Position numbers and translations under genes: made by a program. A stretch of DNA of 64,000 bases, from the NCBI GenBank assembly GCA_964501065.1, contig CAZCRF010000001.1, positions 62,001-126,000 of the forward strand. Reading direction: 5' to 3'. This document shows, piece by piece, positions 33,348 through 42,071 of the stretch. The notes under the pieces are model-generated. The model ran no database searches, was not told the origin of the DNA, and saw only the letters and a program-made list of their open reading frames with translations. Positions within the stretch are counted from its first letter, which is position 1. Every line of letters starts with the position of its first letter. The stretch comes from Hallerella sp964501065 (GTDB lineage: Bacteria; Fibrobacterota; Fibrobacteria; Fibrobacterales; Fibrobacteraceae).

Positions 33348-34175
33348 TTATTTGCGAGAGCCGAAGGAATGGACGCCCGTCGCCGAGGGAACGTTTTCAT
33401 GCGTTTCGAGAATCTTCGTCACGTAGGCATAGGCGTCGCCGACGTCGCTTGTCATCCGGAAAAGTTTCAAGTCGCCTTCGCTTATCATTCCCGTTTCCAC
33501 CAAGAAGTCCCAATTGATGAGCTTCTTCCAATATTCTTCGCCGAAGAGGACGACGGGAATCTGCTCGTGGAGCTTGTTGGTCTGGATGAGGGTCAGCGTT
33601 TCGAAAAGTTCGTCGAGGGTGCCGAATCCGCCGGGGAAGGCTATCAGGGCGCGCGCCTTGAACAGGAACCAGAACTTGCGGATGAAGAAGTAGCGGAATT
33701 GCAGATTGAAGGCCGGGTCGATGTAAGGGTTCGGATGCTGCTCATAGGGCAGCTTGATGTTGAAGCCGAGCGACGGGACTTTGGATTCGTGTGCGCCGCG
33801 ATTTCCCGCTTCCATGATGCCGGGACCTCCGCCTGTGCAAATGCCGTAGTGGCTGTCTTTGCGCTTCTTGATCCATCCGCCGAAAAGCTTTGCCAGCTCC
33901 CGTGCGGAATCGTAATATTCGGCGACGAGGGAGAGCCTTTTCAGGCGCTTGATTTCCTTTGCGCCCTTGGCCGCCTTCAGCTGCTTTTTCAAGTCGGCGC
34001 TTCCGATGGTGCGGGCCGAACCGAACATGACTATCGTGTGCTCGATGTTCCCCTGTTCAAGAACCACTCCGGGGGCGCGGAATTCCGAAAGGATGCGGAC
34101 TTGCCGACCGGCATCGCTCTCCAGGAAGGCTGCGTTTTGATAAGCGAGTACGGGCGGCTGTTTTTTCGTGGCCAT
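33348..34175 (-). CDS. LOG-family protein (lysine-decarboxylase-like nucleotide hydrolase)
   Basis: LOG-family proteins cleave nucleoside monophosphates at the N-glycosidic bond; the family was once called lysine decarboxylase. The signatures GGGPGIMEAGNRGA and FPGGFGTLDELFETLT are present. The start at 34175 (MATKK) with GGAG upstream gives 275 residues; a much earlier in-frame ATG overlaps the divergent gene and gives implausible basic sequence. It lies 13 bases upstream of the kinase gene and may share its transcript. Confidence 0.9.
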   Translation of the reverse strand: MATKKQPPVLAYQNAAFLESDAGRQVRILSEFRAPGVVLEQGNIEHTIVMFGSARTIGSADLKKQLKAAKGAKEIKRLKRLSLVAEYYDSARELAKLFGGWIKKRKDSHYGICTGGGPGIMEAGNRGAHESKVPSLGFNIKLPYEQHPNPYIDPAFNLQFRYFFIRKFWFLFKARALIAFPGGFGTLDELFETLTLIQTNKLHEQIPVVLFGEEYWKKLINWDFLVETGMISEGDLKLFRMTSDVGDAYAYVTKILETHENVPSATGVHSFGSRK

Positions 34176-34257
34176 GAGAATCTCCTTGATTGTCATTTCA
34201 AAATACACAAAAAAGTCGATGTCGGCCGTTTTTTCAAGGGCGGAAGTTTTTAGTTTG

Positions 34258-35370
34258 ATGAAAAATGTTCTGCGCAATATGATATTCCTCCTCGTCTTTT
34301 TGCTGCTTTTCTTGTATTTGTTCTTCTGCATTCGGAGCGTTTTGCCCGGACGGCGGGGAACGTTCTTGGCCGCGGGGATTGTCGGGCTTTTCTTGCTCGG
34401 CTTTTGGTGTCGCGAATCTTTTGCCGGGGCGGCCCTCAATGCGTTCTTGACCGTGTTCTTGTGCGAATCCCTGCTCGCGTTTTTAGCATGGGATTTGCTT
34501 TACGGAATCTGCCGCCTGATTTTTCGCGGAAAGGATTTGAAAAAATTCCGTCTCTACGGGAATCGCGTTGTCCTGTCCGTCGGGGTTCTGGTCGCGACAG
34601 TCTTTTTCCTCGTCGGCGTATCTGCAAATCGGGATTACCGGATTCGGGAAGCCGTCGTCCGCATCCCCGCGTCGGCAAAGCCTTTTTCCGCCGTATTCTT
34701 CAGCGACTTGCATGTGGATCCGCTGTTCGAGAAAGGGAAGCTCCTTCGCCTGGCTGCGGATTTGGACAGCCTTTCTCCGGATTTTGTCCTGTTCGGCGGA
34801 GACTTGGCCGATGAAAGCGATGGGAAGCTCCAAGAGGAAGGCTATGACGCGCTGTTTCAAAAAGTGGTGTCCGCGGCCAAGGTGCGGGCCTTCGGCATCA
34901 CGGGGAACCATGAAGCCTATATGGAAAGTTCCGGTTCCGATCCGGAAGGATGGATGCGGAAAAACGGGATGACCGTTTTGGACGATTCCACCGTGTGTAC
35001 GGTCTTCGCCTGTTTCACGGGTCGAGTGGATTTTCAGGTGGCGCGTGCGCGCGGGGCCCTTCGGACGCCATTGGCCGAACTCTGCCCCGATTCGGGGTTG
35101 CCGTGGATTGTGATGGATCACCAGCCCAAGGGAATCGATGCGGATTACGTGGGGAGGATGCCGCAGCTCGGGCTTTCCGGGCACACTCACGACGGGCAGT
35201 TCTTCCCGGCGACGGCGATGATTGGATTCTTTTGGCCGCTTCCCGTGGGCTTCGGTTCGCTCGGCGGCGTTCCGTGGCTCGTATCCTCGGGAATCGATTC
35301 GTGGGGTCCCCCCATTCGCGTCGGGAGCGAGACGGACATTTGGCATATCCGGTTCGAACCGTCCCCTTGA
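34258..35370 (+). CDS. Membrane-bound metallophosphoesterase
   Basis: Three or four N-terminal membrane helices (to about residue 130) precede a calcineurin-like phosphoesterase domain with all metal motifs: FSDLHVD, GGDLADE, GNHEA and SGHTHDGQ. The arrangement matches YaeI/YkuE-type enzymes, whose substrates include phospholipid head groups, but the substrate here is unknown. The start at ATG 34258 is chosen as the first one fitting a membrane helix; no strong ribosome site is seen. It is divergent from the LOG gene. Confidence 0.87.
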   Translation: MKNVLRNMIFLLVFLLLFLYLFFCIRSVLPGRRGTFLAAGIVGLFLLGFWCRESFAGAALNAFLTVFLCESLLAFLAWDLLYGICRLIFRGKDLKKFRLYGNRVVLSVGVLVATVFFLVGVSANRDYRIREAVVRIPASAKPFSAVFFSDLHVDPLFEKGKLLRLAADLDSLSPDFVLFGGDLADESDGKLQEEGYDALFQKVVSAAKVRAFGITGNHEAYMESSGSDPEGWMRKNGMTVLDDSTVCTVFACFTGRVDFQVARARGALRTPLAELCPDSGLPWIVMDHQPKGIDADYVGRMPQLGLSGHTHDGQFFPATAMIGFFWPLPVGFGSLGGVPWLVSSGIDSWGPPIRVGSETDIWHIRFEPSP

Positions 35371-35386
35371 AGATTTGCAAAAGAAT

Positions 35387-35394
35387 TATATTTG
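35387..35394 (+). promoter_or_regulatory. TATATTTG box directly before the 70-residue gene
   Basis: TATATTTG, an exact TAnnTTTG box as in Bacteroidetes promoters, is followed by AACC and ATG with no Shine-Dalgarno sequence. Confidence 0.5.
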
Positions 35395-35398
35395 AACC

Positions 35399-35611
35399 AT
35401 GCAAGTGAAAATTTGGACGGAATCGTTTATCATCACGGGAGAAATCGACACCATGCGCGACGAGCGCTTGACCGATTACGTCCGCGAGAACAAGGAATTC
35501 ATCGCCGTCACCCAGGTGAACGTGGCGGATCGGGAAGGACAGGAATTGTTCCGTACGCATTTTTTGAATGTGAGTACAAGCCACATCGAAATCATCCTGC
35601 CCGCAGAATAA
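35399..35611 (+). CDS. Conserved-looking small hypothetical protein (70 residues)
   Basis: The product is soluble and seems rich in beta strands (MQVKIWTESFIITGEID, then THFLNVSTSHIEIILPAE). It resembles a group of about 70-residue bacterial proteins of unknown function, but I cannot name the family firmly. The TATATTTG box four bases before the ATG and the lack of a ribosome site suggest a leaderless transcript. It converges with the ABC-2 permease gene. Confidence 0.7.
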   Translation: MQVKIWTESFIITGEIDTMRDERLTDYVRENKEFIAVTQVNVADREGQELFRTHFLNVSTSHIEIILPAE

Positions 35612-35628
35612 AGTTTTCGGAGCTTGGG

Positions 35629-36834
35629 TCAGCCTTTTTTCAATTCCTTCAGTTTGGCGCGGACTTGAACCAGCAAATCGTGCCGTTTGGCGTGCAACAG
35701 CCCGAGGAAAAGGTAAAAGACGGACAGCTTGAACAGTTTCAAAAGGTTCGGGGCGACTTCTTGGAAGTTCGCGCCGATGTTCTCGATGTCCAGCCAGGCG
35801 GGAATCGCGTAAGTGGAGGGGAGGAATGCGGCGACGGCGCGAATCCACTGCGGCATGTTTCCCGTGGGCCAGCTGAATCCCGAAGCGAAAACGACGAATA
35901 TCGGGACGCTCGCGAAAACTAAAATGGCTGTTTCCCGGTGACTGAAGAACTGCGCAATCCACATTCCCATGTTCACGACTGCGCCGAAGAAAAGAATGCC
36001 GAACAAAAGGACGAGGCCGATGTCCCCGCGGTCGGGGAATCCGAATACGCGGTAGATGACGAACTTGAAAAAGAACAGTGCGACGAGATAATGCAGGATG
36101 AAGGCGGACGAGCGCCCGAAGTAGCGGATGAGCAGCGGGGCGTTTTCCGTCTCCGCCGCGTTTTTCAAGGATTTGAAGTGCCTGTTCCCCCGCGGACCGC
36201 CCATCACGCCGATGCCCACGAGCATCGTCTGCTGCAAAATGATGACGAGGACTGCGCAGACCGCGTAAACGCCATAGCCGCCGGAAGAGTTGAACATCCG
36301 GAAGAAGCGCGTCGGAATCGGGTCGCGGATGGCCATTGCTTCGGCAAGGGAATGCCCGTTCTTCACAATCCGCTTGACTTGTGCAGTCGCCCCGACCGTC
36401 AAGGCCGCTGTCGAAAAGGCCGTGGCGACATTCCCGTACAACAGGATGAATCCGCCGTGGCAGTAAATGCCGACGGAGACGTCGTTTCCCTTTTGCAGTT
36501 CCGCTTCGAGGCCTTTCGGAATTTTCATATAGCCGTAAATCGTTTCGTCTGCCAGCGCGCGTTCGGCGTCCGGCTCGTTGTCGTAAACGGCGACGATTGT
36601 GTCCTCTTGCATGGCGGAGGCCGCCCGGATGATTTTCTTCGACGTGGCGGAACGGTCCAGGTCGACGATGGCCGCAGGGGCCTTGTTCGCCACTTCGTTG
36701 ATGTAGGGGTAGGGGTAATAGAACGAATACAGGATGACGCCGACGACGACAATCAGCATTGCGGCGGGATCGCGCAACAAGGTTTTCCACTCCGTGAGGA
36801 CGACCCGAAAGAAAAGGTTCACCAGGGAAATCAT
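35629..36834 (-). CDS. ABC-2 type permease
   Basis: The 401-residue product has the ABC-2 exporter layout: one N-terminal helix (about 24-40), a periplasmic domain to about 175, then five C-terminal helices. Family words include APAAIVDLDRSATSKKI and FSWPTGNMPQWIRAVAAFLP. It matches YhhJ/YbhR-type permeases. It overlaps the upstream permease by four bases; both probably form one heterodimeric channel working with the HlyD and TolC proteins encoded upstream. No ATP-binding subunit is encoded in this operon. Confidence 0.88.
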   Translation of the reverse strand: MISLVNLFFRVVLTEWKTLLRDPAAMLIVVVGVILYSFYYPYPYINEVANKAPAAIVDLDRSATSKKIIRAASAMQEDTIVAVYDNEPDAERALADETIYGYMKIPKGLEAELQKGNDVSVGIYCHGGFILLYGNVATAFSTAALTVGATAQVKRIVKNGHSLAEAMAIRDPIPTRFFRMFNSSGGYGVYAVCAVLVIILQQTMLVGIGVMGGPRGNRHFKSLKNAAETENAPLLIRYFGRSSAFILHYLVALFFFKFVIYRVFGFPDRGDIGLVLLFGILFFGAVVNMGMWIAQFFSHRETAILVFASVPIFVVFASGFSWPTGNMPQWIRAVAAFLPSTYAIPAWLDIENIGANFQEVAPNLLKLFKLSVFYLFLGLLHAKRHDLLVQVRAKLKELKKG

Positions 36835-37964
36835 TTTGCCGCCTCTTCCCTTTTCGCCGTCCGCTTCAAACGGACGCCCAGCGAGACGAATGCGAGGAGC
36901 GCCCAGAAAACGAAAAATGCGCAGAGCACTTCAAAGGAGTGGAACGCCCGGACGATTCCCGAATGCCCGAAGAAAAAGGCGGATTGGAGTTGCATCATGT
37001 GCGTAATCGGGAGTAAAAAAGTCCAGAATCGGATGGGGAGCGGCATCGCGAAAATGGGGAATGTCTGGCCGCAAAAGGCGAATGCGGGTCCGCCTACAAC
37101 CGCCGCAGAACTCAGGGCGATTCGCATCTCCCCGGTGAAGCCGACGAATGTCGCCCCCATGGCAAGGCACGTCGCCACCATCAAATAGGCTCCGCCGAAC
37201 AAGACGATAAAATCCACCGTTTGCAGTCCAGGCATGCCGCGCCGCGTGACCGAAAGCATCACGACCAGTTCCGTCCCCAAGATGAAAACGGACGGCAGAA
37301 GCCTTCCCCAGAAGGCGGTCCAAGTGGAGCCTCCGGCGGCGGAAAGCCATGTGCGCACTTGCCTCTCTCGAATCGGGAATGAAAACAGATACGCGCCGAG
37401 GAGCATCGAAATCACGTGAAACAGCGCGATGACAAGCCCGATTCCCAAAAAATGCTCGAAGTTCCCGGTCGGATTCCCCATGATGTGGAGCTCGGCGGTA
37501 ATCGGCGGCGGAACCGTATTCTTCACGAGGATGGCTCCGACTGTCGCGACGGCGACTCGGATGTCGTTCGTGATGAGCTTGCTCGTCAACAGGGACTGCC
37601 CGTTCGTGTAAACGGTGACAATCGGCGACTCCAACCGGTACGCCTTTTTTTCCAAATCGGGTGGGATGTGGACGAATGCGAAAATTTCGCCCCGGCGCAT
37701 GGCGGATGCGCATTCGGAAATGTCCTTGCAGCGCAGCGTGATGCGGGAGGTCTTTGTCGCGTTGATTGCGCGCAATAATTTTCCTTGGAGGACTCCGCCA
37801 CCTTCGGCGACGGCTCCGACAGGCAAATCGTGCGGGGATTCGTCCGAGAATAGGGAAATCATTCCGAGACAAAGTCCCACGGGAAAGAGGAACAGCAAAA
37901 AGACCAGCGGTCGATTCCGCCTAAAATAAGTGTCTTTGACGACTGCCCAAAAATTTCGGAACAC
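36831..37964 (-). CDS. ABC-2 type permease (second copy)
   Basis: This 377-residue protein is a paralogue of the next permease, with the same one-plus-five helix layout and a periplasmic domain (HDLPVGAVAEGG...). It starts two codons after the HlyD gene stop, and overlaps the downstream permease by four bases. It lacks Walker motifs, so energy must come from an ATPase encoded elsewhere. Confidence 0.87.
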   Translation of the reverse strand: MFRNFWAVVKDTYFRRNRPLVFLLFLFPVGLCLGMISLFSDESPHDLPVGAVAEGGGVLQGKLLRAINATKTSRITLRCKDISECASAMRRGEIFAFVHIPPDLEKKAYRLESPIVTVYTNGQSLLTSKLITNDIRVAVATVGAILVKNTVPPPITAELHIMGNPTGNFEHFLGIGLVIALFHVISMLLGAYLFSFPIRERQVRTWLSAAGGSTWTAFWGRLLPSVFILGTELVVMLSVTRRGMPGLQTVDFIVLFGGAYLMVATCLAMGATFVGFTGEMRIALSSAAVVGGPAFAFCGQTFPIFAMPLPIRFWTFLLPITHMMQLQSAFFFGHSGIVRAFHSFEVLCAFFVFWALLAFVSLGVRLKRTAKREEAAK

Positions 37965-38954
37965 CTACTTCCCCGCGTTTCTGTCCCAGAGGACGGTCAT
38001 CCCGGGCCGAAGGCCTGAAACGGGGACTTTCGGACGCAAGCGGACTTCAAAGGTCTTGAGGTCGAAGCCGCCGCTTTCCCGGCTGCTTTTCCACACGGCG
38101 TAATTCCCTGCGCTGGCGATGTAATAGACGTCCATTTGGACTGTCGTGTCGAGAGCGGGGATTTTCAGGTTGAATGTTTTTCCTTCGCGAATGTCTTTTA
38201 AATCGTCTTCCCGGATGTTGAAAACCGCCCAGGCGTCCTTGAGGTCGGTGATGGCGACGATGGGCATTCCCGCGCCGACGACTTCGCCCTCTTCGGAAAT
38301 TTTCAAAGTGACTTCGCCCGATATCGGGGCGACGATTTTCGTTTCGTCGAGGTAGGCCTTGACTTCCGCCTTCGCCCCTGTCGCCTGGAGCACCAAGGCG
38401 TTTGCCGCGGCCTTGTCCTCTTCCCTTGCGCCGTTGACGGCTTCCGTGTATTGAGCCTTGGCCGCTTCCACCTGGGCGTTCGCCGCATTCATCTGGGTTT
38501 CCGCTTCGTCTCGTTTTTGTACGGGGACGACTCCTTCGTCGTAGAGCCTTTGAACGCGCTCGTAAGTCGTCTTTGCCAAATTGGCGGCTTGTTCCGCGCG
38601 CGTGACGACAGCTTTTGCCGCGTTGATTTGTTCTTTTCTCGCTCCGTTCTTCGCCTTGTTCGCCTGGGCCTTTGCCGCCCGGTAGGCTCCGTCCGCCTGG
38701 ACTTTTTTCGCTTCCACTTCGGGGCTTGAAATTTCGGCGATGACGTCTCCACGGGTCACGCTGTCGCCCTCCCTCACCGAAAACGAGCTGATGCGACCGG
38801 CGAGCTTCCCGGCGACCATGACGCGGCGCGCATCCATTTCACCTTGCAAATATTCCTGCTGGGGCTGCAGGGCGAACTTCTTGATGGCGAAAAATCCCGC
38901 AACCAGAAGCGAAATGATGATGATTAAACTCAAAACGGCAGGAATCTTTTTCAT
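37965..38954 (-). CDS. HlyD-family periplasmic adaptor (membrane fusion protein)
   Basis: These adaptors join inner-membrane exporters to TolC. The 329-residue product has an N-terminal helix (7-25), a lipoyl-like half (GRISSFSVREGDSVTRGDVI), a long helical hairpin rich in Ala, Lys and Glu (about 75-200), and the second lipoyl and beta-barrel part (IVAPISGEVTLKISEEGEVV). It overlaps the TolC gene by four bases. Layout and neighbours match YhiI/YbhG-type adaptors. Confidence 0.92.
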   Translation of the reverse strand: MKKIPAVLSLIIIISLLVAGFFAIKKFALQPQQEYLQGEMDARRVMVAGKLAGRISSFSVREGDSVTRGDVIAEISSPEVEAKKVQADGAYRAAKAQANKAKNGARKEQINAAKAVVTRAEQAANLAKTTYERVQRLYDEGVVPVQKRDEAETQMNAANAQVEAAKAQYTEAVNGAREEDKAAANALVLQATGAKAEVKAYLDETKIVAPISGEVTLKISEEGEVVGAGMPIVAITDLKDAWAVFNIREDDLKDIREGKTFNLKIPALDTTVQMDVYYIASAGNYAVWKSSRESGGFDLKTFEVRLRPKVPVSGLRPGMTVLWDRNAGK

Positions 38955-40423
38955 TTTCCACTCTCCAGGTAATCTTGAATCTTTTCCACTTGTCCGCAGG
39001 TCTCGAGCAGCCCCGCCAGAGCCATTGTCGCGTCGTAATCGGCCTTGAGCTTCGCCACGCGCAAGCGTTCAAGCGACAGTTGCGCATCGACGACGTCCAA
39101 ACTCGTCCCCATCCCCGCGTTGAAGGCCTTTTGCTGGTCTTCCAAGGATTCCTGCGCCAGCTCTTCCGTCTTTTGCAGGGATTCCAAACGGCCCTTGGCG
39201 TGTTCGTATTCTCGGAAACGCTTTTCCACCAAGAGGGAGATGTTTTGTGCCGCTTGGTTTTGCAGGCTGGTCACTTCGCGCTCCGTCGCCTTGGCCTCCG
39301 CCACCTTGCCCGCAGTTTCGCCCCCGTGGAAGATGTTCCATTCGACGGCGACTCCCACCGCCCATTCCGGTTCCAGAATCGTCAAGTCTTTGGTGTAGAG
39401 TTCCCTTTTGCCGAAAAGCGCGACCGTCGGGAAGTAGTCGCCCCGTGCCGCCGTGACCGCCCGCTCGCTGCGTTTTTTCGCCTGTTCCAGCTGCAGCATC
39501 CCCGGGTAGTTCTCCACGGCGCGCTTCTTGTAATCTTCCAGGGAACCGTCCAGCTCCTTCGGCGCAATTCCCGTTGTCGTCGTCAAGGCCGTGTCGCTTT
39601 CGCCAAGAGAGTTCGCCAGGGCTAGCCTTGCAAGGGAAAGGTCTCGTTCTGCATTGTCCTTTTCCGTTTCCGCTTCCACCAGGGCGACTTCCGCGCGGAG
39701 ACGTTCCGCCCGGGAGATTTGACCGCCCTCTTCCAATTTTTTCGCCTGTTCCACGTGTTCCGAAATCGTCTTGTGGGCTTCCGATCGGAGCTTCAGCATC
39801 TCTTCCGCCAGGTGCACGGTGAAATACCGGGTGCAGACTTCCATCAACACGGAGTTCTCCACCAATTTGTACGCGGCCTTTTCGGCTTCGACGTTTTCCG
39901 TGGAGGCCTTGTAGGCGGAATAAATTTTTCCCCCGGTGAAAATGGGCCAGACGAGGCTCGCCGTCGCATTGAAGAAAAGGTCGTCCTGGACTTTGATGTT
40001 GAATTTGTCCGCGGGAAGCTCTGCGGCTAAGGCCTGTTGCCCCTCGGATGCCGCCGTTTGAGCCGCCGTCTGCGCCATGGAAAGCCCCGCGTCTCCGTAA
40101 GAGGCGTATTGGGAGCTGGCCAGTGCATAGACGCTCGTGTAAGTGGACGCGTAATTAGACCCCAGGATGGCGGAACGCAAATCGCCTAGTCCGATGGAAA
40201 TGTCGTCGTTGATTTTCGTCACTTTGCCGGAGAGGGTGAGCTGCGGCATGAAGAGCGACCGGGAAGATGTCTTTTGCGCTTCCGCCTTGTCCAAGTGGGT
40301 GCGGCTGGCGATGAGTTGCGGATTTTTCTGCTTTGCGCGCGCCATGGCCTCTTCGAGGGAGATGGGCTCTGCAAAAAGGACTCCGAGACAGAGGAGGATG
40401 AAAGTTAATAAACGCTTGTTCAT
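38951..40423 (-). CDS. TolC-family outer membrane efflux protein
   Basis: TolC-type proteins form the outer-membrane tunnel of tripartite exporters. From ATG 40423 the product has 490 residues with a signal peptide (MNKRLLTFILLCLGVLFAEP) and two outer-membrane efflux repeats, each with long helices (ISLEEAMARAKQKNPQLIAS; LDVVDAQLSLERLRVAKLKA). An upstream in-frame start gives a 43-residue leader without signal character. It is the first gene of the exporter operon. Confidence 0.92.
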   Translation of the reverse strand: MNKRLLTFILLCLGVLFAEPISLEEAMARAKQKNPQLIASRTHLDKAEAQKTSSRSLFMPQLTLSGKVTKINDDISIGLGDLRSAILGSNYASTYTSVYALASSQYASYGDAGLSMAQTAAQTAASEGQQALAAELPADKFNIKVQDDLFFNATASLVWPIFTGGKIYSAYKASTENVEAEKAAYKLVENSVLMEVCTRYFTVHLAEEMLKLRSEAHKTISEHVEQAKKLEEGGQISRAERLRAEVALVEAETEKDNAERDLSLARLALANSLGESDTALTTTTGIAPKELDGSLEDYKKRAVENYPGMLQLEQAKKRSERAVTAARGDYFPTVALFGKRELYTKDLTILEPEWAVGVAVEWNIFHGGETAGKVAEAKATEREVTSLQNQAAQNISLLVEKRFREYEHAKGRLESLQKTEELAQESLEDQQKAFNAGMGTSLDVVDAQLSLERLRVAKLKADYDATMALAGLLETCGQVEKIQDYLESGK

Positions 40424-40483
40424 TTCTTTCGGAAAGATAGCAAAATCCATTGTCGGAGGGCTTGAAAATGCTTTTTTTGGGGA

Positions 40484-40502
40484 CGGACTGGCAGCTAGTC
40501 CG
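40484..40502. promoter_or_regulatory. Inverted repeat upstream of the exporter operon
   Basis: CGGACT and AGTCCG are 7 bases apart, about 61 bases before the TolC gene start and 132 before the GH45 gene. It could be a regulator site or a leader hairpin; no T-run follows. Confidence 0.35.
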
Positions 40503-40633
40503 ATGAAAAGTTTGGAGTTCGAATTCGGCCGGTGGGAACGATTCAAGAACACTTCTTGGGTGTGAACGGAATTTTACAATGTGAATCGGGATTTTGAATT
40601 TATTTTAAAGGTCGCCGAATGTACAGAGGTTTT

Positions 40634-42025
40634 ATGAAGTCCATTTTCCCCAAGGCCGTTTTGGCTCTCAGCGTTTGCCTTTTTTCTTGGAACTGTTCGG
40701 ATGATTCCAGTTCGCCGTCCGAGGCCGCCGACAGCTCGTCTTCCACCGTCATCCCCGAACCCGATGCCAACGCCACTCTTGTCGCCGAATGGCCCGTGGG
40801 GCAAATCTTTTCCGATATGACTGTTCGCGACGCGGCGGGGAACATCGTCGGCGTTTACGACGGGACGACGAATCTCGTGACTCTCGTGGACGGTTCCGTG
40901 GTGGATTTGAACGGGAACGTCGTCTCGACTCCGGCATCGTCCGAGTCCATCGGGGTTTCTTCGGAGGCTATCGTGCCGACCTCTTCCGAGACGGCGTTGT
41001 CTTCCGCGGGGAGCGAAGCGATTTCTTCGGCGGCGGAGCTCGCCAGTTCAAGCAGCGTGGCGGGCATTGGCGGCAGCGGCGTGATGGATCCGAGCGGATA
41101 CGAAGTCCCCGTGCTGAATAGCCTTTTGAATAATGGTTCGACAGGTTGGAGTTCCCGTTATTGGGACGCTTGCAAGCCGCATTGCTCTTGGCCGGGGAAC
41201 GTCGACACCAGCTCGCTTGCCGTTTTCAAGCAGAATTACGGTGCGGCTAGGAACTGCAATATCCACGATTACGAAATCCCGGCGTGGACTTTGAGCTATA
41301 ACGTGCAACAATACTGGAAAGGCTATCAGGGGACGACCAGCGCATGCTCTTCCGACCGTGGCGGCGGATCCGGCGGGGCTTTCGCTTGCACCGACATGGC
41401 ACCCGTGGCCGTGAACGACACTTTGGCTTATGCCTATGTCGCAGCTCCGGGCAACGGGAATCAAGGTTGCGGAAAGTGCTACCACCTTCAGTTCAATGGC
41501 GGCAATCACGACAACAACGTCAAGGCGACCCACAAGGCCTTGAAAGGCAAGCATATGATTGTGATGGCGTCGAACATCGGATACGACGTGGAGGACGGCC
41601 AGTTCGACATGATGATCCCCGGCGGCGGAGTCGGTCTGTACGATGCGCTTTCCACGATGGTGAACGGTTCGAACGTGGAGTGGGGTGCGCAATACGGCGG
41701 ATTCCTCTCCTACTGCCAGCAGTCTTTGGGCTACGACAACACCGTGGCGAATTACCAATCCTGCGTCAAGGACATGTGCGCGGCGGCTTTCACCGGTTAC
41801 GACAATCTGTTGAACGGCTGCAACTGGTTCGCCGATTGGTACATGGCGGCGGACAACCCGACATACAATTGGGAAGAAATCGAATGCCCGCAGTACTTGA
41901 TTGACAAGTATTCTTCGACCATCAATACGGAAATCGCGACGGACATCAAGTGGCAGGACGATTGGTCCGGCTACACGGGCGGAGAGTTCGAAACGCAGGT
42001 GTGCAACGATACGGGCTGCCCCTGA
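40634..42025 (+). CDS. GH45 endoglucanase lipoprotein, first copy (one disulfide lost)
   Basis: GH45 enzymes cut beta-1,4-glucan inside the chain. The N terminus is a signal ending WNCS, a non-standard lipobox, then a Ser/Glu-rich linker to about residue 140. The catalytic domain starts with SRYWDACKPHCSW (D178 as catalytic base) and has QFDMMIPGGGVGLYDAL (D325 as acid). Compared with typical GH45, the first Cys of YWDCC is Ala and the matching Cys 14 residues after the acid Asp is Leu. ATG 40634 has AGAGG upstream; a start five codons earlier is less likely. Confidence 0.88.
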   Translation: MKSIFPKAVLALSVCLFSWNCSDDSSSPSEAADSSSSTVIPEPDANATLVAEWPVGQIFSDMTVRDAAGNIVGVYDGTTNLVTLVDGSVVDLNGNVVSTPASSESIGVSSEAIVPTSSETALSSAGSEAISSAAELASSSSVAGIGGSGVMDPSGYEVPVLNSLLNNGSTGWSSRYWDACKPHCSWPGNVDTSSLAVFKQNYGAARNCNIHDYEIPAWTLSYNVQQYWKGYQGTTSACSSDRGGGSGGAFACTDMAPVAVNDTLAYAYVAAPGNGNQGCGKCYHLQFNGGNHDNNVKATHKALKGKHMIVMASNIGYDVEDGQFDMMIPGGGVGLYDALSTMVNGSNVEWGAQYGGFLSYCQQSLGYDNTVANYQSCVKDMCAAAFTGYDNLLNGCNWFADWYMAADNPTYNWEEIECPQYLIDKYSSTINTEIATDIKWQDDWSGYTGGEFETQVCNDTGCP

Positions 42026-42071
42026 CGGGAAAGTTTTAGGTGGAGTGAGTGGTTGACAATTCAATGAGGAT

